The position numbers and the translations under genes are program-made. Source: Ignavibacteria bacterium UBA2333 (GTDB taxonomy: Bacteria > Bacteroidota > Ignavibacteria > Kapaibacteriales > Kapaibacteriaceae). From it: a DNA stretch of 64,000 bases. Below are positions 18,623-26,247 of the stretch, piece after piece. The stretch covers positions 62,001 through 126,000 of the forward strand of contig DDUR01000076.1 of NCBI GenBank assembly GCA_002344895.1, written 5' to 3'. The notes under the pieces were generated by a model. The model made no database searches. It saw only the letters and a list, made by a program, of their open reading frames with translations, and was not told the origin of the DNA. Position 1 is the first letter of the stretch. Every line of letters starts with the position of its first letter.

Positions 18623-19324
18623 TTACGCAGTCAGACTGCCATCGGCGAGATAGGCGTCTATAACGTTAACCTGAGTGTCGTTGACTTCAAAGACAAATCG
18701 ATACTGTCGAACGGCAAGTTCACGTCGTCCATCAAGTCGTTCTGATACCCTCCTATAAGGATGTGGATTCGGATCGAGTGACAACGTGCGCTCTATATGT
18801 GCAATGAGTTCATCTGTCACAAAGTGCCGATGACGTATAGCCATGGTGTTAACATGAAACACAACCTTCTCTTCGATATCCGCTAACCAACCATTGGATG
18901 CACCCGTTACCATATCGGCATATGGAACGTATGGCTTCACATCAAGTACAGGAGTACCATCTAGGAGATCGGTATTGTCAATTTGTATTGTTCTACCGTG
19001 GATGTCAACGAGACGCGCAACTGAAAGTCCAATCGGATTCGGACGATGAGGCGATCTTGTTGCAAACACACCTCGTTTCTTTTCGCTTCTCGGCGGAAGA
19101 ACCATTGGCTTCCACGTTGTCACACGATCAAACCACGAGATGATCCATATATGCGAGAAGCTCATGAGATCTCGCACACATTGTTCAGCATCAATCGTAT
19201 CAATGAGTTCAATCCTGGCAACGTCCTGACGCTCGTCAACACCTGGCTGGCGTGGTGCTTCGTATTTACGATGATACACGGATCGGACAAAGCCGATTGG
19301 ACGCACAACAAGGTCCGTAGTCAC
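18623..19324 (-). CDS. trmO: tRNA (N6-threonylcarbamoyladenosine37-N6)-methyltransferase TrmO
   Basis: Methylates t6A37 of some tRNAs using S-adenosylmethionine. Core motifs of the TsaA/TrmO family are FSHIWIISWF, PPRSEKKRGVFATRSPHRPNPIGLS and LDGTPVLDVKPYVPYAD. The upstream ATG at 19375 would overlap the previous gene by 44 nt; GTG at 19324 starts 7 nt after that gene's stop and gives 233 residues beginning just before LVVRPIGFVRS, so I prefer it. The C-terminal extension (about 155-233) is as in E. coli TrmO. It sits between an outer-membrane protein gene and metH in one minus-strand run. Confidence 0.88.
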   Translation of the reverse strand: MTTDLVVRPIGFVRSVYHRKYEAPRQPGVDERQDVARIELIDTIDAEQCVRDLMSFSHIWIISWFDRVTTWKPMVLPPRSEKKRGVFATRSPHRPNPIGLSVARLVDIHGRTIQIDNTDLLDGTPVLDVKPYVPYADMVTGASNGWLADIEEKVVFHVNTMAIRHRHFVTDELIAHIERTLSLDPNPHPYRRVSERLDGRRELAVRQYRFVFEVNDTQVNVIDAYLADGSLTA

Positions 19325-19331
19325 TGTCAGC

Positions 19332-20066
19332 CTAGTATTGGTGGCCAACAGTGAGAGACAGAAACACGCCACCAAAGTTCGATATCGGACTTCCCCGCAT
19401 ACTCTCTAGCCCTCGGTCACCAAACGGAATTGTAAAGTACCGTAGTTGGACGCCAATAAGAGACCCCTTACGGGGATCTCCAAAGAAACTTCCAACTCCA
19501 AAGACGCCGCCCACACGTGCGTACGACGTGGCATGACCAAATGAGCTGAAGAACTCGTAGTACAGTCCGTCTTTGAGATATGGTGTTGCAAGTATGAAGG
19601 TTGGACTAATACCTGCACTCACAAACGGACGAAACGTTTCTTGTAAGGACTCACTAAAAAGTCGATACTGGACGCCGGCCGTAACAGGGATGATAAATAA
19701 TCGATTTACCTTATTGGCAACAACGGGAATCGGGCCATACCATGCGTTCTCCAGTTCATCCGTATTGCGCGCACCACTAAATCCAAGATGTGTAAACAGA
19801 CTCAGATTATCGGCGAGCTTCGTTTGGAAGAACCCTCCGAGCCCCCAACCTGACTGCGAAAACAAAAGATCAATACCAACAGCAGCTGTTGCTGGTTTCC
19901 GTTTTGCGTCAACGTCAAGTAATGGCCGTGGCGACTCAAACACAATCGTCGAATCAAAAGCCTCGGGGTCCTCACCCGTAACCTGAGCCGATGCCGTACG
20001 AGCCGCCATCATGATGATGGCAACGGTGAGAGCAAGGGCAAATGTGTTGTGCGGGAACCTGTTCAT
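19332..20066 (-). CDS. Predicted outer-membrane beta-barrel protein
   Basis: 244 residues with a signal peptide (about 8-28, LALTVAIIMMAARTASAQ) and a mature part of alternating aromatic and polar strands with glycine-rich turns: GIDLLFSQSGWGLGGFFQTKLADNLSLF is broken here only by normal turns, and the protein ends FLSLTVGHQY. That suggests an eight-to-ten-strand barrel of the OmpW/Opa-like size class. No specific family was recognised and no function can be assigned. It is the first gene of the run leading to trmO and metH; 133 nt separate it from the divergent NIF3-like gene. Confidence 0.6.
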   Translation of the reverse strand: MNRFPHNTFALALTVAIIMMAARTASAQVTGEDPEAFDSTIVFESPRPLLDVDAKRKPATAAVGIDLLFSQSGWGLGGFFQTKLADNLSLFTHLGFSGARNTDELENAWYGPIPVVANKVNRLFIIPVTAGVQYRLFSESLQETFRPFVSAGISPTFILATPYLKDGLYYEFFSSFGHATSYARVGGVFGVGSFFGDPRKGSLIGVQLRYFTIPFGDRGLESMRGSPISNFGGVFLSLTVGHQY

Positions 20067-20199
20067 GGAAACATTGGCCGCGAAATCGGCTGTGGACTGA
20101 AGTTACGGTACATTGACCATGTGGGTGAAATTCTGTTACCGACCTAGCTGTGGATAACGTCGGAAATCCTCGCCAGTTCCGTACTTTAGCACTTCCAGT

Positions 20200-21000
20200 A
20201 TGACGCTCGAAGAGTTCCACCGCATCGTTGATTCGATCCTGCCACCAGAGCACGCCGTTTCCGGCGATGCGATAGGACTGCAGATAGGATCGGAGCGGAA
20301 CACGGCAACCAATATTCTTACTTGCCTGGAAGTGACTGACGACGTCGTGAGCGAAGCAATCGAACAACAATGTGATGTCATTGTGACGTTCCACCCGCTC
20401 ATCTATAGTCCCATGCGGCAAATCTTGCGTACCGATCGCGTCGGACGCTGCACAGCGCGACTCATTGCATCAGACATTTCCCTGCTATCTGTCCACACAG
20501 CCTTTGATGCCTTTCCACACGGAACGAATGCGATTCTCGCATCAGCGATTGGTATTGTTGACCTTGAACCGCTACCGGGTGCTGACCTTGGAATACTTGG
20601 CACATGGCCGACAGAAAGTTTTGACGACCTCCTAACGCACGTTTCCACTGCGTGTTCATCTCCGATCCGATTCGTTGCGCCTCCGTCTGGCCGATGCCAA
20701 CGAATAGCGGTCGTGGCTGGTAGCGGCATGTCGTTGTTCCCTGCTGCTGTTAACTCAGGAGCAGACGTCTTCATAACAGCAGACGTCAAGTATCACGGAT
20801 TTTTTGCAGCGGCAGATGTTATCGGACTCATTGATCCCGGACACTGGGAGATGGAACGATTTGTTCCTGAAGCCCTCGCCGCTCTTCTTAGCAAGGCCCT
20901 GCCTGACATTACCGTCACGGCGAGCCGAATCACAACTAATCCCGCGTCATGGTATCACGGCGTGGAACGTCATTCCCCTGCACATTCACAAGTCTCGTAG
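20200..21000 (+). CDS. NIF3-like dinuclear metal centre protein (DUF34/YbgI family)
   Basis: 266 residues of the NIF3 family, ring-shaped hexamers with a dinuclear metal site. Often annotated as GTP cyclohydrolase I type 2, but the true role is unsettled. Motifs: DAIGLQIGS near the N-terminus, VIVTFHPLIYSPM (one His where many bacterial members have two; eukaryotic NIF3L1-type proteins also have an aromatic there), HTAFDAFPHGTN with the Asp ligand, and the C-terminal DPGHWEMERF carrying the His and Glu ligands. The zinc-ribbon coiled-coil gene follows after 9 nt, a pairing that recurs in many bacteria. Confidence 0.88.
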   Translation: MTLEEFHRIVDSILPPEHAVSGDAIGLQIGSERNTATNILTCLEVTDDVVSEAIEQQCDVIVTFHPLIYSPMRQILRTDRVGRCTARLIASDISLLSVHTAFDAFPHGTNAILASAIGIVDLEPLPGADLGILGTWPTESFDDLLTHVSTACSSPIRFVAPPSGRCQRIAVVAGSGMSLFPAAVNSGADVFITADVKYHGFFAAADVIGLIDPGHWEMERFVPEALAALLSKALPDITVTASRITTNPASWYHGVERHSPAHSQVS

Positions 21001-21009
21001 GATTTATCC

Positions 21010-21750
21010 ATGCATCAGATTTCGCTCTTGGCACAGCTTGCGGCAATCGACAGCCAACTCGACGAACTCCACGACGAGTTGGGCGACTTGCCAGAGATCG
21101 TCAAGCAGCATGAAAAGCTCGTCGCAGATAAGACAGCCGTTGTTGAAGCAACTCTCCAGTCACTGCACGATATTGAGCACCTGCGTGGAACGGCTCACGT
21201 AACACAACAGGAACTCACAGACCGCGAGACAAAGCTTGGTGAACAGCAATTCCAGGTGAAAAACAATCGTGAGTTCGACGCGATCACCCACGAAATTGCA
21301 GCTATCAAGGACCGCAAAGCGGAACTCGATGAGTCAGTACGAACAGCAGCCGTCCGCGAAGAAAACCTACGCACACAACTCGAGCAGCAGCAACGCGAGC
21401 TTGATGAAGCAAAGGATGCCTTGGCAGACAAGGAAAAAGAACTTGAAGAACTGTCTGGTGACCAGAACGACGACCTGCGCAAATTCATTGAAATGCGTCG
21501 GAAGATCATCGGCCAGGTTGACTCCGAACTCGAAACTGAGTATCAGCGGATTCGCACATTCCACCGAGAGGCCGTGGTGGCAATTCGGAAAAACAGCTGT
21601 TCAGGTTGTTACTCTGCAATCCCATCGCAGCGAATCATGGAGATGAAGTACAATCGCGAAAAAATCCACACATGCGAGAACTGCGGACGCATTCTCTGCA
21701 CCGAGGATGAAGCTGTCGATATCGACACGCTGGTTGAAGGAAATGCCTGA
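21010..21750 (+). CDS. Zinc-ribbon coiled-coil protein (CT398-like)
   Basis: 246 residues. Residues about 5-185 are almost wholly heptad-rich coiled coil (many E/K/Q/L repeats, for example LEQQQRELDEAKDALADKEK), and the C-terminus is a C4 zinc ribbon: CSGCYSAIP and CENCGRIL about 25 residues apart. This matches the zf-RING_7/CT398 family found next to NIF3 genes; the biological role is not known, though nucleic-acid or protein scaffolding has been proposed. It ends 9 nt before the RNase P RNA gene, so rnpB may be co-transcribed with it. Confidence 0.85.
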   Translation: MHQISLLAQLAAIDSQLDELHDELGDLPEIVKQHEKLVADKTAVVEATLQSLHDIEHLRGTAHVTQQELTDRETKLGEQQFQVKNNREFDAITHEIAAIKDRKAELDESVRTAAVREENLRTQLEQQQRELDEAKDALADKEKELEELSGDQNDDLRKFIEMRRKIIGQVDSELETEYQRIRTFHREAVVAIRKNSCSGCYSAIPSQRIMEMKYNREKIHTCENCGRILCTEDEAVDIDTLVEGNA

Positions 21751-21759
21751 CGGTCGCAT

Positions 21760-22172
21760 ACGAGGGGACAACGGGCAGTCGCTTGTTTGTGATAACAAAC
21801 GAGAGGAAAGTCCGAACTCCACGGAACGACACGCTTCCTAACGGGAAGGCGGTGAAGCGACCTAGTCGCAAAGCCGACGGAAAGTGCAACAGAGAGCAGA
21901 CCGCCTGCTGACACTGTCAGCAGGTAAGGGTGAAACGATGGGGGTAAGATCCCATCGACGTACCGGGTGACCGGGCGTCCGGCAAACCCCGTGTGGAGCA
22001 AGATCGAGCAGGTGGTGGCACATCTTCGGATGTGAACTTTTGTTCCGAAGTTCCGACTTGTCGGCCCCCATCGGGTAGATCGCTAGAGGTCGGCGGTGAC
22101 GTCGATCCCAGAGAAATGACTGCCTCCCCGCGATGCGGGAAGACAGAATTCGGCTTACAGGAGTCCCCTCGT
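21760..22172 (+). ncRNA. rnpB: RNase P RNA, bacterial class A
   Basis: The catalytic RNA that trims 5' leaders from pre-tRNAs. The universally conserved blocks are present in order: GAGGAAAGTCCGAACTCC, ACAGAGAGCAGACCGCC, GGTAAGGGTGAAACG, GGGTAAGATCCCA, a GCTAGAGGTCGG segment and, near the 3' end, GAGAAATGACTGCC and ACAGAATTCGGCTTACAG. The ends were set by the P1 helix: ACGAGGGGAC at 21760-21769 pairs with GTCCCCTCGT at 22163-22172. Size about 413 nt. The 3' end runs into the ribosome site and GTG start of the next gene (see that entry). Confidence 0.95.
22159..22163 (+). promoter_or_regulatory. Shine-Dalgarno site inside the 3' end of rnpB
   Basis: AGGAG, 7 nt before the GTG at 22171, is formed by the conserved 3' end of RNase P RNA (TTACAGGAG) next to the P1 strand. 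It decides the start of the HPt gene. When P1 is folded, part of the spacer and the G of the start codon would be paired. Confidence 0.6.
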
Positions 22173-22509
22173 GTCCGATCGTCAACATATAACCTATGCA
22201 GCGCCGACGTCACTTCCGTCGGATCCGGTCCTACGCGAATTCATCCCTGAATTCGTTACCCAATGGCGTAAGGATTTCGCCACCATGTTTCCCGACATTA
22301 TCCAACGGCGTAACGCTGAGGATCTGTATCGCTTCGGTCATACCATCAAGGGCTCGTTCCTGCAGTTTGGATTTACAGACCTTGCTCAAGCGGGACGTGA
22401 TATCATGGAAGACTCACGAAACGGCGATTGGTCTTCACCTGTACAGCGCGTAGCGGCATTGGAAGATGTTCTTACCGCCATCGAGGCACGTTTTTCGGAG
22501 CTCACATGA
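22171..22509 (+). CDS. Histidine phosphotransfer (HPt) domain protein
   Basis: 112 residues, a single HPt four-helix domain, the relay module of phosphorelays. The phospho-accepting histidine is in RFGHTIKGSFLQFGF (about residue 55), matching the family HxxKG core, and the flanking helices are amphipathic. The GTG start at 22171 has a good ribosome site 7 nt upstream; the next in-frame ATG would delete the first helix. Two bases of the gene are the last two of rnpB. No histidine kinase or response regulator is in the window, so the partner is unknown. Its stop overlaps the ATG of the next gene. Confidence 0.78.
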   Translation: MSDRQHITYAAPTSLPSDPVLREFIPEFVTQWRKDFATMFPDIIQRRNAEDLYRFGHTIKGSFLQFGFTDLAQAGRDIMEDSRNGDWSSPVQRVAALEDVLTAIEARFSELT

Positions 22510-22994
22510 TGAAGGTTTTTGTTCTCTTCTGTCTGTTTGGCCTTGGTGCTGCCGAACTCTTCGCACAGAATCGTGTTGTCGTCCTACCACTTCGCAATAT
22601 GGACGGTGACATCTCGAAGAATCTTTGGGCTGAAGAAATCGCTGACTCGTTACGTAACATCTTAATGACGATGGATGGATATGGGACAGCCTTCGTTATT
22701 GTTCCAAAAGATTCCGTCGAAATGGCCATTAGCGAGTTAAATCTCGATCCATTGAACCCGCAGTACGAGTCTGATGTTTGGAAAGCAATTGCTGGACTCG
22801 GAGCAAACCGTGTTATACAGGGCAGTTTTTTACAACGACATGACCGCGTGCTCATGAATGCCTATGTGTATGACACGTATACAAAAATGTCGAACCCGAA
22901 CCATGAGGCGAAGGATATTTACAAGACGCCAACAACGTACCTTGATGCCGTTCGTGTTATTGCGAAACGGCTCTTGCCCGCGCTGAAGGAATAA
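22506..22994 (+). CDS. Small exported protein, TolB-N/FlgO-like fold suspected
   Basis: 162 residues starting at ATG 22506, overlapping the HPt stop. A signal peptide (MKVFVLFCLFGLGAAELFAQ) precedes NRVVVLPLRNMDG, then an alpha/beta pattern with a GANRVIQGSFLQ strand and RVLMNAYVYDT. That order (xVxVLPF, then a GAxxVIxGS strand) resembles the periplasmic anticodon-binding-like domain of TolB-N, FlgO and CsgG-type proteins; the match is by eye only. Likely periplasmic. There is no lipobox. The function is not known; proximity to HPt may be fortuitous. Confidence 0.6.
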   Translation: MMKVFVLFCLFGLGAAELFAQNRVVVLPLRNMDGDISKNLWAEEIADSLRNILMTMDGYGTAFVIVPKDSVEMAISELNLDPLNPQYESDVWKAIAGLGANRVIQGSFLQRHDRVLMNAYVYDTYTKMSNPNHEAKDIYKTPTTYLDAVRVIAKRLLPALKE

Positions 22995-23024
22995 TCCGAC
23001 GACTCAATTGAACCTACACGAGCC

Positions 23025-23903
23025 ATGATTGAACTCTCCGTCCTACCGGAAACTACGTCCGCTCCCAGCAACCGTCGCCCTGATTGGCTGAAGGTTAAGG
23101 CGCCAGGGGGCGAAGATTTTGCACGCATCAAAACGATGATGCGGAGTAAGGCACTCCATACGGTCTGTGAGGAAGCACGTTGCCCAAACATCTCCGAATG
23201 CTGGAATGCTGGCACGGCAACGTTTATGATTCACGGAGATACCTGTACTCGGTCTTGTGGATTCTGTGCTGTAAAGACCGGAAGACCACTTCCAGTAGAT
23301 TTCGACGAGCCACGCCGTGTAGCTGAAGCTGTTCAGTCAATGAGTCTCAAACACGCCGTTATCACTTCAGTAAACCGTGACGAACTCAAGGACGGTGGTT
23401 CCACGATTTGGGCTGAAACAATTCAAGCTGTACGACAACTTTCACCCGATACAACAATAGAAGTTCTTGTTCCTGATTTTAAGGGGAATCTTTCAAATCT
23501 TGCGCGCATCATCGATGCTAAACCAGACATCTTAAACCATAACACTGAAACTGTACCACGCCTCTATAAAAGAGTTCGGCCTCAAGGACGGTATCAGTGG
23601 TCACTCGACGTTTTGGCTGAAAGTAAACAACGTGGCATGAGAACAAAGACTGGTGTCATGCTTGGTTTGGGTGAAACACCGGACGAAGTGACGGCCGTGA
23701 TGAATGATCTACGTGCCGTTGGAGTTGATGTTCTGACGTTGGGACAATACCTGCAACCGACCAAGAATCATCTACCCGTAGACCGGTTTGTCCATCCAGA
23801 TGAGTTTAAACGGTATGAAGTTGACGGACTTGCTATGGGATTCCATGTCGTTGAAAGTGGCCCACTCGTCCGAAGCTCCTACCACGCTGAACGTCACGTA
23901 TGA
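23025..23903 (+). CDS. lipA: Lipoyl synthase
   Basis: Radical SAM enzyme that inserts two sulfurs into protein-bound octanoyl groups of 2-oxoacid dehydrogenases and the glycine cleavage H protein. 292 residues. The auxiliary cluster motif CEEARCPNISEC (about residues 46-57) and the radical SAM motif CTRSCGFC (about 72-79) are intact, followed by AVITSVNRDEL, NHNTETVPRLY and LGLGETPDEV. A C-terminal RSSYHAE segment provides the conserved Arg-Ser-Ser-Tyr that binds the auxiliary cluster. Stop and start of the next gene overlap (ATGA). No lipB is in the window. Confidence 0.97.
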   Translation: MIELSVLPETTSAPSNRRPDWLKVKAPGGEDFARIKTMMRSKALHTVCEEARCPNISECWNAGTATFMIHGDTCTRSCGFCAVKTGRPLPVDFDEPRRVAEAVQSMSLKHAVITSVNRDELKDGGSTIWAETIQAVRQLSPDTTIEVLVPDFKGNLSNLARIIDAKPDILNHNTETVPRLYKRVRPQGRYQWSLDVLAESKQRGMRTKTGVMLGLGETPDEVTAVMNDLRAVGVDVLTLGQYLQPTKNHLPVDRFVHPDEFKRYEVDGLAMGFHVVESGPLVRSSYHAERHV

Positions 23904-24673
23904 TCAACATCACGGTTCTCGGCACAGGCACGTCTACAGGCGTCCCGTCCGTGGCCTGCGATTGCCCGACGTGTCGTAGTGAGGATCCGAGAGACAAACG
24001 ATTACGGACGTCATTACTCGTATCATCGCCGACAACAACGGTTGTCATTGACACCTCGTCAGACTTTCGGCAGCAGATGCTGGCCTATGATGTGCTTGAT
24101 CTCGACGCCGTTGTATATACACATCATCACTTTGATCATATCGGCGGATTTGATGACATCCGCCCCTATAATTTTCGCTCCGGCAAGGCTATGCCTATCT
24201 ATGCTATGGCGGAAACAATCAATGTTCTGGAAGCAACGTTTCCCTATGCTTTTGGACTCGTGGAATCCACCGGTGCGTCAATTCCAAGTGTTGACGTCCA
24301 TGTTATTGACGCAGAGCCTTTTGTGATTGGCGACATTCCGTTTTCTCCAATACCGCTGAGACACGGCAAATCGATGCGTGTGAACGGTTATCGCATCGGC
24401 AACTTTGCCTATTGCACAGATACAAACTTTATTAGTGAAGATTCACTCGAACTACTCATGGGCCTTGATACATTGATTCTCGATGGATTACGTTGGGAAC
24501 CACATCCAACACACTACACGATTGATGAAGCCATCGGCATCGTAGATCTCGTCCGGCCGCGTAGAACCTATCTCACCCACGTAGCACATCAAGTGCGCCA
24601 TGCAGATGCTGATGCCTACCTTCCATCACACATTCGTATGGCTTGGGATGGACTACAGTTTCCACTTGGATAA
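23900..24673 (+). CDS. Metallo-beta-lactamase-fold hydrolase, PhnP-like
   Basis: 257 residues. VLGTGTSTGVP at the N-terminus, two Cys pairs in CDCPTCRS as in PhnP-type phosphodiesterases, and the metal motif YTHHHFDHIGG, with a further Asp in YCTDTNF and a C-terminal His in LTHVAHQVRH. PhnP hydrolyses ribosyl 1,2-cyclic phosphates, but most homologues of this type outside phosphonate operons have an unassigned phosphodiesterase role. It is translationally coupled to lipA, an association seen in related genomes only from memory; the meaning is unknown. Confidence 0.82.
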   Translation: MINITVLGTGTSTGVPSVACDCPTCRSEDPRDKRLRTSLLVSSPTTTVVIDTSSDFRQQMLAYDVLDLDAVVYTHHHFDHIGGFDDIRPYNFRSGKAMPIYAMAETINVLEATFPYAFGLVESTGASIPSVDVHVIDAEPFVIGDIPFSPIPLRHGKSMRVNGYRIGNFAYCTDTNFISEDSLELLMGLDTLILDGLRWEPHPTHYTIDEAIGIVDLVRPRRTYLTHVAHQVRHADADAYLPSHIRMAWDGLQFPLG

Positions 24674-24725
24674 AGCTTGACGCGAATAGTTAGCCCGTAC
24701 GTAGGATACTTCACTCGATTCTCGC

Positions 24726-24763
24726 AAAAAAAGAGCCCCGCCGTTAGGGGGTAACGACGGGGC
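24726..24763 (-). terminator. Rho-independent terminator on the minus strand
   Basis: On the minus strand a 12-bp stem (GCCCCGTCGTTA with TAACGGCGGGGC, one mismatch, loop of five C) is followed by CTCTTTTTTT. It ends the small RNA candidate at 24726-24897 and faces the 3' end of the plus-strand hydrolase gene. Confidence 0.85.
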
Positions 24764-24897
24764 AGCAGGGGGTTCACGTCGGTCGTGCCGAAGCACGAAC
24801 CGAGCAATATGGCAGTGTCTGCGTGTTCGGTGGCGGGGAGGGTTGAGGCGCATGACAGGAGGAGGTGCCACCGAACCACTGCCCATGCTGTGCACTT
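24726..24897 (-). ncRNA. Candidate structured small RNA, unassigned
   Basis: This non-coding gap (24674-25014) holds three strong hairpins that read as one minus-strand transcript. Hairpin 1 (24811-24883) pairs GGCAGTG plus GTTCGGTGGC with GCCACCGAAC plus CACTGCC, 17 bp with a 7-nt bulge, and presents a 32-nt pyrimidine-rich loop containing CCTCCTCCT, complementary to Shine-Dalgarno sequences. Hairpin 2 (24779-24803) has a TTCG tetraloop. Hairpin 3 is the terminator. A TAGGTTTG promoter element lies just upstream. I looked for SRP RNA and tmRNA signature sequences and found none; 6S RNA is not excluded. The plus strand has no ORF of note here. Confidence 0.6.
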
Positions 24898-24902
24898 AGA
24901 CG

Positions 24903-24939
24903 CAAACCTAAGGAAACTGTTTCAGTTTTGAGAGTTTCC
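24903..24939 (-). promoter_or_regulatory. Promoter element and palindromes upstream of the small RNA
   Basis: TAGGTTTG (24903-24910, minus) matches the TAnnTTTG element exactly; no clear upstream box is present. Directly behind it are AAACTG-TTT-CAGTTT (24914-24928) and GGAAACT...AGTTTCC (24912-24939), nested inverted repeats that could be an operator replacing the missing upstream box. Confidence 0.4.
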
Positions 24940-24958
24940 ACTCGAAGATTTTTTTACG

Positions 24959-24990
24959 AAACAAGGGGCTAGCATGCTAACCCCTTGTTT
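24959..24990 (-). terminator. Hairpin after scpB
   Basis: Nearly perfect 16-bp stem: AAACAAGGGG(C/T)TAGCA paired with its complement, no real loop, 24 nt after the scpB stop. The run of T on the opposite side is stronger for plus-strand reading, so it may act on both strands; it separates the scpB operon from the small RNA. Confidence 0.6.
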
Positions 24991-25014
24991 TATAGAATCT
25001 TACGATTGGCAGGT

Positions 25015-26247
25015 TTAAACCGGGTCGTCTTCCTCACCCGGTGATTCCTCTCCCGGTGATTCCTCACCCGGAGATTCCTCTCCCGGTGTTTCCTCTCCCG
25101 GTGATTCCTCTCCCGGTGATTCCTCTCCCGGTGTTTCCTCTCCCGGTGTTTCCTCTCCCGGTGTTTCCTCTCCAACTACCGGTAGTGCCTCAAACGTATC
25201 TTCGACACGTTCAGCATCTTCTTCCCAGACACCTGGTTCCGGGTCTGCAACGAGTCCTTGTTCGGCTTCGTTTTCCATGGAGTGATGCCAATACGCGCCT
25301 GACGTTGCAGCTGGTTCCGTAGACTCCTCAGAGCGTTGGTTGCGCTTTCCACCACCGAAGTCTGTGCTTTCTAGTAGCTGCGATAGTTGTCGACGCAACA
25401 AGCGATGATCTGTCGTTACCTTGATTGTGTCATCAGTGTCAATCATCGTCGTTGTTGTCTTCAACAAGTCATCAATCTCTCGCAGTTTTGGCAAATCAGA
25501 TAATGCATTCAGTCCAAACACACGAAGGAAGTCATCCGTTGTGCCATACAAAAGCGGCTTACCAGGCGTTTCAGACCTACCGACCATCACAACAAGCGAC
25601 TTCTCAACGAGTGAGTTAACTACTTCACCGGAGTTTACGCCGCGAATAGCGTCGACTTCAACCTTTGTGATTGGTTGTCGATACGCAATGATGGCGAGCG
25701 TCTCTAATGCTGCCTGTGTGAGCCGTTTCCGGCTACGTGCTTTTAAGAGTCGTTGAACGAGCTGTCCATGCTGCGGTGTGGTGGCAAACTGAAATCCACC
25801 AGCAATACGCACTATTCGATATGGCCTGTCAGTTTTTTCGAGATCATCATTGATCTCATCAACGAGTTCCTCGAAGAATCCCTTCGGCACGTCAAACGGC
25901 GGCTTGATGGGCTTCGGCTCAACTGGCTCACCTTCCAGGGGAAGTGCCTGTTGTCCCGGTGATTGTTGTGACGGGTCTTCCAATACCAGAAGACGATGCA
26001 TCATACGGGGCGAAAGGGGCTCTTCACTCGCGAAGATCAGAGCTTCAAGTGCGCGTACCTGATCTTCTCGCTCAAGCGTAAAGAAATACGGTACATCACT
26101 TTCGATTGACTCTGTCGCTGCTGATTCAGATGTGTCGTTTACGTCCGATGACGTCTCATCTGAAGCTCGTGACTCGTCTTGCTCCGGCATGCCTGCATTG
26201 TCATCGGCATATGCCATCGTTCCGTCGTCGTCGTGCAGGTCTACCAT
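25015..26247 (-). CDS. scpB: Segregation and condensation protein B with acidic N-terminus and repetitive tail
   Basis: Winged-helix partner of ScpA in the SMC condensin complex. The 410 residues are about twice the usual length. The conserved double winged-helix core lies at about residues 62-280: QVRALEALIFASEEPLS, YRIVRIAGGFQFAT, LTQAALETLAIIAYRQPITKVEVDAIRG and LLYGTTDDFLRVFGL. It is preceded by a roughly 55-residue Asp/Glu/Ser-rich extension and interrupted by a Pro/Glu loop (about 95-120). The last 50 residues are a PGEE(T/S) tandem repeat. Start ATG 26247 overlaps the scpA stop by one base (TAATG). Confidence 0.93.
   Translation of the reverse strand: MVDLHDDDGTMAYADDNAGMPEQDESRASDETSSDVNDTSESAATESIESDVPYFFTLEREDQVRALEALIFASEEPLSPRMMHRLLVLEDPSQQSPGQQALPLEGEPVEPKPIKPPFDVPKGFFEELVDEINDDLEKTDRPYRIVRIAGGFQFATTPQHGQLVQRLLKARSRKRLTQAALETLAIIAYRQPITKVEVDAIRGVNSGEVVNSLVEKSLVVMVGRSETPGKPLLYGTTDDFLRVFGLNALSDLPKLREIDDLLKTTTTMIDTDDTIKVTTDHRLLRRQLSQLLESTDFGGGKRNQRSEESTEPAATSGAYWHHSMENEAEQGLVADPEPGVWEEDAERVEDTFEALPVVGEETPGEETPGEETPGEESPGEESPGEETPGEESPGEESPGEESPGEEDDPV
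25030..25173 (-). repeat. 15-bp tandem repeat encoding the ScpB tail
   Basis: Nine to ten copies of a 15-bp unit (plus-strand form TCCTCTCCCGGTGAT, with GAT/GTT and TCT/TCA variants), in frame, each giving Pro-Gly-Glu-Glu-Thr/Ser. Units are nearly identical, so the array is probably young and length-variable. Confidence 0.95.
26007..26022 (+). repeat. Dispersed G-rich motif, copy in scpB
   Basis: GGGGCGAAAGGGGCTC on the plus strand, antisense to the gene; identical 16-mer to the copy at 45535-45550. Confidence 0.65.

Noticed and set aside
20330..20420. Loss of a metal ligand in the NIF3-like protein (FHPLIY in place of HHP)
   Set aside because: Eukaryotic-type NIF3 proteins also have an aromatic residue there, so it is a known family variant rather than damage.
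24726..24897. SRP RNA or tmRNA in the gene-free gap
   Set aside because: No GGAAGGAAGCAGC-type SRP apical sequence and no tmRNA tRNA-like ends were found on either strand.
25030..25173. CRISPR-like periodic repeats
   Set aside because: The period is 15 bp without spacers and stays in frame as PGEE(T/S) units; it is a coding tandem repeat.
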